From Gallionella sp. UBA4737 (lineage in GTDB: Bacteria > Pseudomonadota > Gammaproteobacteria > Burkholderiales > Gallionellaceae), in the NCBI GenBank assembly GCA_002403995.1, contig DHIV01000056.1:1-20947 (forward strand): a DNA stretch of 20,947 nt, written 5' to 3'. This document shows positions 7,773 through 14,631 of the stretch, one piece after another. Position 1 is the first letter of the stretch. Every line of letters starts with the position of its first letter. Under the pieces are notes generated by a model, which saw only the letters and a program-made list of their open reading frames with translations, had not been told where the DNA came from and did not search any database. The position numbers were made by a program, and so were the translations under genes.

Positions 7773-9530
7773 TTAGTGAGAAGCACCCACCTCGGAGCCC
7801 AAGCCGGTTTCGGCACGCACCATCTGGGCGTCATACGCCGCACGTTCCTTCTTGCCGCTTTCGCTGCTGTCGGTCACCGACACGATATACGCGACGATAA
7901 GAACCGCAGGCAGGACGACGAAGGTCGGGAAGTCGTACGGGAAAATAGCCGGGCCCATGTTCAGCACCTTGGTCCATACCGTCGGGCCGATGAGCAGCAG
8001 GCCGATTGAACCAAAGATGCCGGTATAACCACCGACCACTGCGCCGCGCGTGGTCAGCCCACGCCAGAATATGGACAGAGCCAGGATCGGGAAGTTGGTG
8101 CAAGCGGCGACCGAGAACGTCAGCGCCACGATATATGCGACGTTCTGTTTCTCGAAGGCGATGCCGAGGAAGATGGCCAGGATGCCCAATCCGATCACAC
8201 TCATCTTCGATACCCACACTTCCTGCTTCTCGGTCGCTTTGCCCTTCATGATCACTCTCGCATAGATGTCATGCGACAGGGCCGAGGCGCCTGCCAGCGT
8301 CAAGCCGGATACCACCGCGAGTATCGTCGCAAAGGCGACCGCGGCGATGAAGCCAAGGAACAGGTTTCCACCCAAGGCATGCGACAGATAAACCGCCGGC
8401 ATGCTGCCGCCACCCTTCAGATCGAGGACGTTCTTGGTGACGTTGGCCACATACTCAGGGTTGTTGGCGACAAGCACGATGGCGCCGAAACCGATGATGA
8501 AGGTCAGGACATAGAAGAAGCCGATGAAACAGGTTCCGTAGAGCACCGACTTGCGCGCCGCCTTGGAATCAGTGACGGTGAAGAAGCGCATCAGGATGTG
8601 CGGCAGTCCGGCGGTGCCCAGCATCAGCGTCAGGCCCAGGGAAATGGACTCGATCGGATTGGCCTTGGCCCCGATAGGCACCACGGATTTCATGATGTCC
8701 AGGTGCTTGGGGTGGGCGGCTACCGCATCGGAAAACAATTTCGCGAAGCTGAAACCTTCGTGGGCCATCACACCGATCGCCATCATGGTGGCACCGCCCA
8801 GCAACAGGCCGGCCTTGATGATCTGCACCCAGGTTGTGGCCTTCATACCGCCGAAGGTGACGTAGGTGATGATCAGCGCGCCGACGATGACGATGGACAG
8901 CTGGTAGGACATCTGCGGCACCAGGGTATGCAGCAGCTGCCCGGCACCCACCGCCTGGCCGATCAAATACCAGATCACGACGATCAGCGTACCGATTGCC
9001 GCCATGGTGCGCACCGGACCCTGGCTGAGTCGGAACGAAACGACGTCGCCGTAGGTGTATTTGCCGAGGTTGCGCAGCCGTTCTGCGATCAGGAACAGGA
9101 TGATCGGCCAGCCAACCAGCCAACCCACCGAAAAGATCAATCCATAGAAGCCGTTCATGTAGACCAGCGCGGCGATACCCAGGAACGAGGCCGCCGACAT
9201 GTAGTCGCCGGCGATGGCCATGCCGTTCTGCAAGCCGGTGATACCGCGTCCGGCGGCGTAGAAGTCGGTCGCCGTCTTGGTATGGGTCGCCGCCCAGTAG
9301 GTGATGACAAGCGTCACGGCGACGAAGATCAGGAACATCACGACGGCGTGCCAATTGACGGGCACTTCTGCCGGTGCGGCAGCAGTTGCCGGTGCAGACG
9401 CAACAGCAGCAGTTGCCGGTGCAGCAGCAGTTGCCGGTGCTGCACCGACATCGGCGGCGTAGGCCAGATTGGCTGTTAGCACCGAGGCAAAAGCCAGCAT
9501 CGCAAAGAAAACAATTTTAAATATTTTCAT
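7773..9530 (-). CDS. actP: cation/acetate symporter ActP
   Basis: Sodium:solute symporter family permease for acetate and similar short carboxylates, in the inner membrane. Its 585 residues closely track E. coli ActP as I recall it, for example IAGDYMSAASFLGI, GWPIILFLIAERLRNLGKYT, FGTAGLPHILMRFFTV-like and FATILAVVSGLTLAGASA stretches, and the tail with RAETGLGSEVG. The start is a cleavable signal peptide (residues 1-25, ending AYA), as in ActP. An Ala/Pro-rich spacer follows (about 27-54), encoded by near-identical DNA repeats, before the first transporter helix. The ATG overlaps the DUF485 stop (ATGA). A strong terminator follows. No acs gene is visible here. Confidence 0.95.
   Translation of the reverse strand: MKIFKIVFFAMLAFASVLTANLAYAADVGAAPATAAAPATAAVASAPATAAAPAEVPVNWHAVVMFLIFVAVTLVITYWAATHTKTATDFYAAGRGITGLQNGMAIAGDYMSAASFLGIAALVYMNGFYGLIFSVGWLVGWPIILFLIAERLRNLGKYTYGDVVSFRLSQGPVRTMAAIGTLIVVIWYLIGQAVGAGQLLHTLVPQMSYQLSIVIVGALIITYVTFGGMKATTWVQIIKAGLLLGGATMMAIGVMAHEGFSFAKLFSDAVAAHPKHLDIMKSVVPIGAKANPIESISLGLTLMLGTAGLPHILMRFFTVTDSKAARKSVLYGTCFIGFFYVLTFIIGFGAIVLVANNPEYVANVTKNVLDLKGGGSMPAVYLSHALGGNLFLGFIAAVAFATILAVVSGLTLAGASALSHDIYARVIMKGKATEKQEVWVSKMSVIGLGILAIFLGIAFEKQNVAYIVALTFSVAACTNFPILALSIFWRGLTTRGAVVGGYTGIFGSIGLLLIGPTVWTKVLNMGPAIFPYDFPTFVVLPAVLIVAYIVSVTDSSESGKKERAAYDAQMVRAETGLGSEVGASH
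9379..9440. repeat. in-frame direct repeats in actP
   Basis: The 17-base unit GCAGCAGTTGCCGGTGC occurs exactly at 9379-9395, 9406-9422 and 9424-9440. The spacings are 27 and 18 bases, both multiples of three, so copy-number change would keep the frame. It encodes the Ala/Pro/Thr-rich spacer between the ActP signal peptide and its first transport helix. Confidence 0.85.
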
Positions 9531-9838
9531 TTGGAAGCCTCCCGAACGATTTCGTTGACAATAGGGTCGAAGGTATGGTTCGCCCGATAAACGTAGATTC
9601 CCGTCAGTATGCAGGACACCACGATCACACCGACACCCATGAGCATGCCCAGCGGGATCACACTATCGGCAGCGATGGGTTGGGTGAGGATTTCAGGGGC
9701 AAACGCGATCATCAGGGTGAACCCGAAATACATCACGCATACAATTGCCGACAGTGTCCATGCAAACACATCGCGCTGTCTGACCAGTTGCAGGTATTTC
9801 GGATTTTTCAGTATCTTGGCGGTGATCAATTCAGACAT
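9527..9838 (-). CDS. yjcH: DUF485 inner-membrane protein (YjcH-like)
   Basis: Small membrane protein of 103 residues, encoded directly before actP in many proteobacteria and probably an accessory of the permease. Two transmembrane helices are visible (about 26-48 and 60-86) with a short loop between; the N-terminus ILKNPKYLQLVRQRDVFAW is the family signature. The ATG at 9838 has an excellent AAGGAGG site just upstream (9850-9844). Its stop overlaps the actP start as ATGA. The upstream region holds a possible 31-codon ORF whose end overlaps this start in another frame. Confidence 0.92.
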   Translation of the reverse strand: MSELITAKILKNPKYLQLVRQRDVFAWTLSAIVCVMYFGFTLMIAFAPEILTQPIAADSVIPLGMLMGVGVIVVSCILTGIYVYRANHTFDPIVNEIVREASK

Positions 9839-9921
9839 GACTTCCTCCTTGTTTTGATGTTTTCGGAATTTCCTGGTGGATCGGCTCCAATCGCCGATGG
9901 GTTGATACCTATCTTATCCAT
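9826..9921 (-). CDS. possible 31-residue leader ORF of the DUF485-actP operon
   Basis: An ATG at 9921 is preceded on the minus strand by GAGGAGG about 6 bases upstream, a near-ideal ribosome binding site. The frame runs 31 codons and stops at 9826, 12 bases inside the DUF485 gene in a different frame. The peptide starts MDKIGINPSAIGADPPGNSE, continues with a basic stretch and ends CLN; I do not recognise it. Its last codons contain the DUF485 ribosome binding site, so its translation would move ribosomes over that site. It could be a coupled leader peptide, a small protein, or a chance frame beside a duplicated Shine-Dalgarno-like motif. Confidence 0.35.
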   Translation of the reverse strand: MDKIGINPSAIGADPPGNSENIKTRRKSCLN

Positions 9922-10225
9922 AAGTGCCTCCTCGGGTCTTTGACGTTTATTGGCGTTTTATGTGGCATTTTGGAATTGCCAAATTGAAGTGTATATTAAT
10001 TTGGCGGCGTTCAGCAGGAATTATTTGCTTGTCAAAACCATAGTCTTTTCAGGGGATAGTTGCCAAAAAAAGCCAACGAAAGGTCGATTGGACTTCACGC
10101 TCATCCATTCACCCTCAAATGACAAGCGGGATCGGCACTGTGGCGAAATACAGGTCACGCTTGCTTCCATCAAGCCGCATGAAGAACGATCTGAGGTAGA
10201 ATGCGCGCCATCAATTTGCATTTGC
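9922..10225. other. intergenic region between the acetate operon and tRNA-Arg
   Basis: About 300 bases without a gene I can support. It must hold the leftward promoter of DUF485-actP and a rightward promoter for the tRNA. Nested dyads occur at 9963-9983: TGGCA...TGCCA (9963-9967/9977-9981) and TTTGG-N5-CCAAA (9969-9973/9979-9983), a candidate operator. On the plus strand TTGGAA (9970-9975) and TATATT (9992-9997) are 16 bases apart. On the minus strand a TTGACA lies at 10035-10030 without a good -10. A rightward frame that runs through the tRNA shows no family features and is rejected. Confidence 0.4.
10197..10202 (+). promoter_or_regulatory. probable -10 box of tRNA-Arg
   Basis: TAGAAT (5 of 6 to TATAAT) lies 24 bases before the tRNA and is followed by a GC-rich stretch (GCGCGCC) like the discriminators of stringently controlled stable-RNA promoters. 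The -35 position is poor (GCCGCA at 17 bases), so the call is tentative. Confidence 0.4.
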
Positions 10226-10302
10226 GCGCCCGTAGCTCAGCTGGATAGAGTATTGGTTTCCGAAGCCAAGGGTCGTGGGTTCGACTCCCGCCGGGCGCAC
10301 CA
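10226..10302 (+). tRNA. tRNA-Arg, anticodon CCG
   Basis: A complete 77-base cloverleaf can be folded by eye. The acceptor stem is GCGCCCG/CGGGCGC, with a D-arm around GCTCAGCTGGATAGAGT. The anticodon stem is TTGGT/GCCAA with loop TTCCGAA (anticodon CCG, reading CGG). The T-arm is GTGGG-TTCGACT-CCCGC. The discriminator base is A, and CCA is encoded (10300-10302). It is oriented rightward. A leftward integrase ends 14 bases beyond its 3' end, the usual layout when a tRNA 3' end served as an integration site. The integrase's unshifted frame runs antisense through the tRNA. Confidence 0.97.
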
Positions 10303-10315
10303 TATAAACAATGAA

Positions 10316-11382
10316 TTAAGCCGGAAGCCTTTTTCGTTGCTTATCAACTGTAGTAAAAAACGTACCACTTTCCGATACGATTCCAGGTAAAACTGTTGGC
10401 CTGCTATCGACCCATTGCGCAAGATGCTCATTGGATAGGTGTGCATACCTCTGCACCATGTCCGATCCTGACCACCCCCCAACTCCTGCAATACGTGTTG
10501 CGGCGTGCCTTCCTGAATGTACCAGCTTGCCCAAGTATGCCGCAGATCATGCCAACGGAAATGCTCAATGCCAACGCGCACCAGAGCTTTCCTCCGCGCT
10601 TTGGTATTCACCTGAATTATCTGTTTCCCTTTATAGGTGAATACGTGCGAATGATGCTTGCCGATCTGCTTGCGTATCGTCAGAACTGCTACGCTCGACA
10701 GTGGAACAGGAATCGCTTTCCTGGCCTTCGCTTGGTCTGGATGTATCCATGCCATCCTTCGGGCTAAATCCACCTGCGACCATTGCAAGCCAGTGACATT
10801 GGAACGTCGCAAACCTGTTTCCAGACTGAAGCGCACCATGTCAGCAAGATGCGAAGGCAATTCGGAAATTAACCTGTCGGCTTCATTCCGAGTAATCCAA
10901 CGCACCCGCTTGGTCGGTTCCGGCAACATCCTTATAGATGGAACACGATCAAGCCATTCCCATTCATTGCAGGCTTTCATAAGAATTGCACGAACAATTC
11001 CCAACACGCGATTAGCTGCAGAGTTTTCCACACCTTCAGCTTTTTTGGCAGTCAGAATCTTGTCCAGCAAATCCCGTTTGATTGCCTGTAACTCGACACC
11101 GCTCAGGTATTGATCCAGCCAGCGCAACCGCGAAATATTGCTGGCCCGTGACGCCTTATATTGCGTCTCACCGATATACCTCACAACAGCATCGTTCCAC
11201 TTATAGCCAGGCTTAACGCCCAGCCTTTCCTGCTCCCACAAGAATGACTTCAGCTTGGCTTCGAACTCTTCCGCCTTGATGCGCACGGAAGTGCCAGAAC
11301 TTTGCTGTATTCGCTTTCCCTTGTGGGTGAATCGAACCCACCAGATTGATGAGTCCTTACGCTTGTTGCGGTGGAGGCTCAT
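10316..11382 (-). pseudogene. tyrosine integrase, frameshifted before the catalytic tyrosine
   Basis: Phage/genomic-island integrase next to tRNA-Arg. From the ATG at 11382 it reads KRKDSSIWWVRFTHKGKRIQ, a typical DNA-binding N-terminus, then a core-binding domain and the catalytic domain with the R of TGLRRSN (R192) and HDLRH (H278, R281). In the run of six C at 10475-10480 (six G on the coding strand) the frame is lost. One extra G would restore ELGGWSGSDMVQRYAHLS, including the catalytic Tyr, and end at TAA 10316 with about 355 residues. Unshifted, the frame reads unrelated residues and ends inside the antisense of the tRNA (10237). An in-frame TTG at 11445 could extend the N-terminus but starts in the terminator. 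Causes could be mutation, slippage or a sequencing error. Confidence 0.85.
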
Positions 11383-11442
11383 ATCGGCTTCATCGATGTG
11401 ATGTTGGAACCAAAGTAGGTCATCGCCAGACTCTTTATAAAA

Positions 11443-11476
11443 CAAAACGCCCCTCCAGAAATGGCGGGGCGTTTTG
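11443..11476. terminator. strong, possibly bidirectional intrinsic terminator
   Basis: A perfect 11-bp stem pairs 11443-11453 (CAAAACGCCCC) with 11466-11476 (GGGGCGTTTTG), and CCA/TGG pairing in the loop extends it. The A/T ends give TTTT after the GC-rich part on both strands. It lies 29 bases beyond the stop of the leftward gene at 11506 and just upstream of the integrase. It should end the gpmI-envC-ctpA block and shield the integrase from read-through. Confidence 0.9.
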
Positions 11477-11505
11477 CTTGGTGGGTTTGCGTTTACAGAG
11501 GTGTT

Positions 11506-11910
11506 CTATTTGTAATCTCGCAATTCCGGAGGGGTGTCATCATGATCGCCGTGCGGTTGCTGATCGTAAGCTTTGACGAATACTTCGCGCTCTTTCCTTT
11601 TTGTTGATTGTACGGGGATGTCCAGGTTGTGGCAGGCGGTATCTTCACAGTAGTAAATCACTCTGCGTCCGATACTGTGCAACGGGCTGTGGTCGAGGTG
11701 CAATCCTTCCTCAGTCAGGCCTTCTTCCAAGCCATTGAGGGTGTAATCGCGCAAGTTATAGGAGACGCGCAGAGTATTCGGTGAGTCGCCATATTCAACT
11801 TTGCAGTGTGGCAGACCGGACAAAAGCTGATAGGCGCGATCTAATTGTCCGGGGGGCTCTGCACTGAATACGATTTCACGTTGTTTATTCAGATCAAGAG
11901 AGTCAACCAT
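11506..11910 (-). CDS. conserved-looking hypothetical protein after ctpA
   Basis: I do not recognise a named family with confidence. The 134-residue product is soluble, with no signal peptide or membrane helix. Its first ~85 residues (IVFSAEPPGQLDRAYQLLSG, then NTLRVSYNLRDYTLNGLEEGL) suggest a beta-alpha-beta-beta-alpha-beta pattern like small ferredoxin-fold, heavy-metal-associated-type domains, but without their CxxC. Then comes YYCEDTACHNLDIP, with two Cys spaced C-x4-C, and a charged tail with several His and Asp residues that could bind metal. Its ATG is 22 bases after the ctpA stop, and a strong terminator follows, so it is the last gene of the gpmI-envC-ctpA unit. Function is unknown. 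Confidence 0.7.
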   Translation of the reverse strand: MVDSLDLNKQREIVFSAEPPGQLDRAYQLLSGLPHCKVEYGDSPNTLRVSYNLRDYTLNGLEEGLTEEGLHLDHSPLHSIGRRVIYYCEDTACHNLDIPVQSTKRKEREVFVKAYDQQPHGDHDDTPPELRDYK

Positions 11911-11931
11911 ATTGATCTCACGATAACAAGA

Positions 11932-13329
11932 TTATTTGCCCTGCAATATTTGAATCCCTTTAAGAAGATTCAATGCCTGATTAAGTTGGTAGTCGTCCTT
12001 GGAGCCGAATGCAGCAGGTGCAATTTTGGACGTATCTTCCTTGGTATCGGGTGGGGAGAGCGTGTTCTTGCCGGCGCTGCCTGGCTTATCATCCGATGAT
12101 TTTTCATTGATCAAGTGCTTGTCCAGATCCGCTTCGCGCAACCGGAATATACCGCTGTCACGCCCGGCCGAGGCAGGATCTTCCACCACGATGTCAGGCA
12201 CGATGCCCTTGGCTTGTATGGAACGTCCGCCAGGCGTGTAATAACGCGCCGTGGTAAGTTTGATTCCGGTGCCATTTCCCAATGGCAAGACCGTTTGCAC
12301 GGAACCCTTGCCGAAAGTCTGTACGCCCATGATGACCGCACGCTTGTGGTCTTGTAGCGCACCGGCAACAATCTCGGATGCAGATGCAGAGCCGGCATTC
12401 ACCAGCACGACCATGGGTATGGTTTTAAAGGAGTCAGGCAGCGCCTTCAGGTAATCTTTCTCGGCATTGTTGCGCAGGTAATTTTCCGGGTTGGCGGTCA
12501 GGCGCATTTTGGCGTCTTCAGTGCGGCCTTCGGTGTAGACTACCAAAGAGTCCTTGGGTAGAAACGCCGAAGAAACGGCGACGGCCCCAGTCAACAAACC
12601 TCCTGGATCATTGCGCAAGTCCAGCACTATGCCTTTAAGCGGCCCCTGATTTTGCTTAACAAAATTTTCCAGCGCAGTGGCTAGATTCTCACCGGTCATT
12701 TCCTGAAATTGGGTGACGCGGACAAAACCGTAGCCCGACTCCAGCAGTTTGGATTTTACGCTTTGCACCTTGATGACAGCGCGTACCAAGGTGATCTCAA
12801 GAGGCTTGGGCTCATCCTTGCGGATGATAGTCAAAACGATCTTGCTGCCCGGCTTGCCGCGCATACGTTTAACCGCGTCGTTCAGTGCCATACCCTTGAT
12901 CAACGTGTCATCAATTTTGATGATGAAGTCGCCACTTTTGATGCCGGCCTGATAGGCTGGCGTGTCTTCAATCGGTGAGATGACTTTCACCACGCCATCT
13001 TCCATGCCGACTTCGATACCGAGCCCGCCAAATTCGCCATGTGTGCCGACTTGAAGTTCCTTGAAAGCATCTGCATCCAGATATGCGGAATGCGGATCCA
13101 AACCGTTCAACATGCCCGCGATAGCGTCAGTGATCAATTTCTTGTCTGTGACCGGCTCGACGTAGTCGCTCTTGATGCGACCGAACACCTCGGTAAAAGC
13201 GCGCAATTCCTCAATGGGCAGCGGTGTGGAGAGCGTTTCCTTGTCGGCTATCGCTGCGAAATGCAGGCTGATAGACACGCCCGCGACCAGACCCAAACCA
13301 ATCAAACCCGCTTTTTCCAGAAGACGCAT
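11932..13329 (-). CDS. ctpA: carboxyl-terminal processing protease, S41 family
   Basis: Periplasmic serine protease that trims C-termini of envelope proteins, often including peptidoglycan enzymes. It has 465 residues: an N-terminal hydrophobic anchor or signal (about 6-26), a PDZ domain (about 93-180, starting near GEFGGLGIEVG), and the S41 catalytic domain (about 195-385). The Ser/Lys dyad is S316 in GSASASEI and K341 in TFGKGSVQ, with Q345; the 25-residue Ser-Lys spacing equals that of E. coli Tsp. A low-complexity tail (about 386-445) precedes a final helix. The ATG at 13329 has GAGGG 6 bases upstream. It lies 13 bases after envC, a common gpmI-envC-ctpA arrangement. Confidence 0.95.
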   Translation of the reverse strand: MRLLEKAGLIGLGLVAGVSISLHFAAIADKETLSTPLPIEELRAFTEVFGRIKSDYVEPVTDKKLITDAIAGMLNGLDPHSAYLDADAFKELQVGTHGEFGGLGIEVGMEDGVVKVISPIEDTPAYQAGIKSGDFIIKIDDTLIKGMALNDAVKRMRGKPGSKIVLTIIRKDEPKPLEITLVRAVIKVQSVKSKLLESGYGFVRVTQFQEMTGENLATALENFVKQNQGPLKGIVLDLRNDPGGLLTGAVAVSSAFLPKDSLVVYTEGRTEDAKMRLTANPENYLRNNAEKDYLKALPDSFKTIPMVVLVNAGSASASEIVAGALQDHKRAVIMGVQTFGKGSVQTVLPLGNGTGIKLTTARYYTPGGRSIQAKGIVPDIVVEDPASAGRDSGIFRLREADLDKHLINEKSSDDKPGSAGKNTLSPPDTKEDTSKIAPAAFGSKDDYQLNQALNLLKGIQILQGK

Positions 13330-13342
13330 AATTCCCTCAAAG

Positions 13343-14503
13343 TTATTTTGTTGCCATCCATTTCATCGGATCGAGCGGCTTGCTCTGATGGCGTAATTCA
13401 AAGTATAAACCGAAATCCTCATTGCCGCCGCTATTCCCGACGGCCGCAATGGTATCCCCGCCGCGCAGCACATCCCCGACCTGTTTGTAAAGCGTTTCAT
13501 TATTGGCATACAAACTCATGTAGCCCTTGCCGTGATCGATAATAAGAAGGTTGCCGAAGCCGCGCAGCCAGTCTGCAAATACCACCTGTCCGGCAGCAAT
13601 CGCTTTGACAGCTTGCCCGCTGGAAGTTCTGAGAAACAGCCCTTTCCATCGCACCGTGCTGTCAGGACGCGGTGTGCCGAAGCGATTGGTGATCTCGCCC
13701 TTGACCGGCAGCGTCAGCTTGCCTTTTAGCTGATCGAACGGGCTGCCGTCAAAGCGATTGTCGGGGAGGTTGTCATTGCGGAACAGGGATTTTGATTTGG
13801 GTTCGGCAAGCATTTTGGTCAATTTGTCGACCAGCTGCGCGAGACGGCTCTCGTCGCGTTGCAGGCGGGTGATCTCGCGGCGTTGCAGGTGCAGTTGCTG
13901 CGAAATCTTGCCTAGCATGCGCTGTCGAGCGTGTTGCTCTTTTTCCAGTGTCCTTTTTTGGACTGTTTGTTCCTCGCGTAACGATGCCAGCTCGGCGCGC
14001 TGATCACGTGTGGACATACTGATCGTATCCAGTTCGGCGAGGCTTACGCGCAAGTTGGCCAGCCAGGTTGCACGGCCGCGGGCTATGTATTGGTAATACC
14101 TGAGATCGCGAGCAACCTGGTTGGGATCCTGATTGTTCAGTAATAGTTTGAGATATTCCTGCTTGCCACCCAGGTATTGCTGATAAAGCAATTTGCCAAG
14201 CAGAGCCTGTTGCCCGGCCATGTCGGCATTCAGTTTTTCTTGCTGGCCCTGCAGTTTGCCGAGCTTTTGATCCGCGGCACGCTGTAGCGCGGCGAGTTCG
14301 GCAAGTTTGCGATTGCTGTTGCTGATTGCACGTTCAGATTCACGCAATGCGTCTGCGGCTTCGGTTTTTGACTCGCTGGTTTTATCCATTTCACGCTGCA
14401 CAGCCGCGATGCGCTTGCGCAGATTTTCCAGTTCTTCCTGTTGGCTGGCGTATGCCGCGCTGACCAGGGTCAAGCAGCATAATGCCAGCGAAAGTAGGCG
14501 CAT
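13343..14503 (-). CDS. envC: murein hydrolase activator EnvC-like
   Basis: Periplasmic coiled-coil protein with a C-terminal LytM (M23) domain. From the ATG at 14503 it has 386 residues: signal peptide MRLLSLALCCLTLVSAAYA, a long coiled coil (about 22-250), then the LytM domain (about 280-386). The metal and catalytic residues of active M23 peptidases are missing: the first His motif is replaced by KGLFLRTSSGQ, the next region reads SLYANN, and the final HxH by YFELRHQ. This fits EnvC-type proteins, which activate amidases at the septum instead of cutting murein. A GTG at 14635 overlapping the gpmI stop would add 44 residues of repeat-derived sequence. I prefer 14503 because of the signal peptide and an AGGA site 8 bases before. 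Confidence 0.88.
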   Translation of the reverse strand: MRLLSLALCCLTLVSAAYASQQEELENLRKRIAAVQREMDKTSESKTEAADALRESERAISNSNRKLAELAALQRAADQKLGKLQGQQEKLNADMAGQQALLGKLLYQQYLGGKQEYLKLLLNNQDPNQVARDLRYYQYIARGRATWLANLRVSLAELDTISMSTRDQRAELASLREEQTVQKRTLEKEQHARQRMLGKISQQLHLQRREITRLQRDESRLAQLVDKLTKMLAEPKSKSLFRNDNLPDNRFDGSPFDQLKGKLTLPVKGEITNRFGTPRPDSTVRWKGLFLRTSSGQAVKAIAAGQVVFADWLRGFGNLLIIDHGKGYMSLYANNETLYKQVGDVLRGGDTIAAVGNSGGNEDFGLYFELRHQSKPLDPMKWMATK

Positions 14504-14533
14504 GAGGCTGGTCCTGAGCGTAACTGCCTTTTT

Positions 14534-14588
14534 GCCTTCGACTCTGCGCTGCGTGCTATGCAAAGGACGAGCGGATTCAGGACGAACG
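14534..14588. repeat. REP-like intergenic repeat between gpmI and envC
   Basis: The gap between the gpmI stop and the preferred envC start contains CCTTCGAC near one end and TCAGGACGAACG at the other. This resembles an interspersed element (CCTTCGACN...CAGGACGAACG) that I recall between genes of many proteobacteria. Recognition is by eye only. If right, the reading frame upstream of the envC ATG at 14503 is repeat DNA rather than coding sequence. Confidence 0.35.
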
Positions 14589-14631
14589 AAATTTTGGTCT
14601 AAGGGTTGCGGTGCTGGAGCCGAAGGAAGGG

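Noticed and set aside
8271..9479. Rightward 402-codon open frame opposite actP
   Set aside because: It is antisense to a strongly conserved permease, rich in His/Gly/Asp/Arg as expected from the complement of a GC-rich membrane protein gene, and shows no family motif.
9962..9985. Sigma-54 promoter for DUF485-actP
   Set aside because: GG and GC doublets are present in TTGGCAATTCCAAAATGC on the minus strand, but they are 12 bases apart where the -24/-12 consensus needs 10.
9950..10390. Rightward 146-codon frame running through tRNA-Arg
   Set aside because: It reads through a complete tRNA and intergenic DNA, has no good ribosome site and no recognisable features.
11477..11505. Possible attR copy of the tRNA 3' end (GTGGGTTTG near 11481)
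   Set aside because: Only about eight bases resemble the T-arm GTGGGTTCG and the match does not extend, so chance is the simpler explanation.
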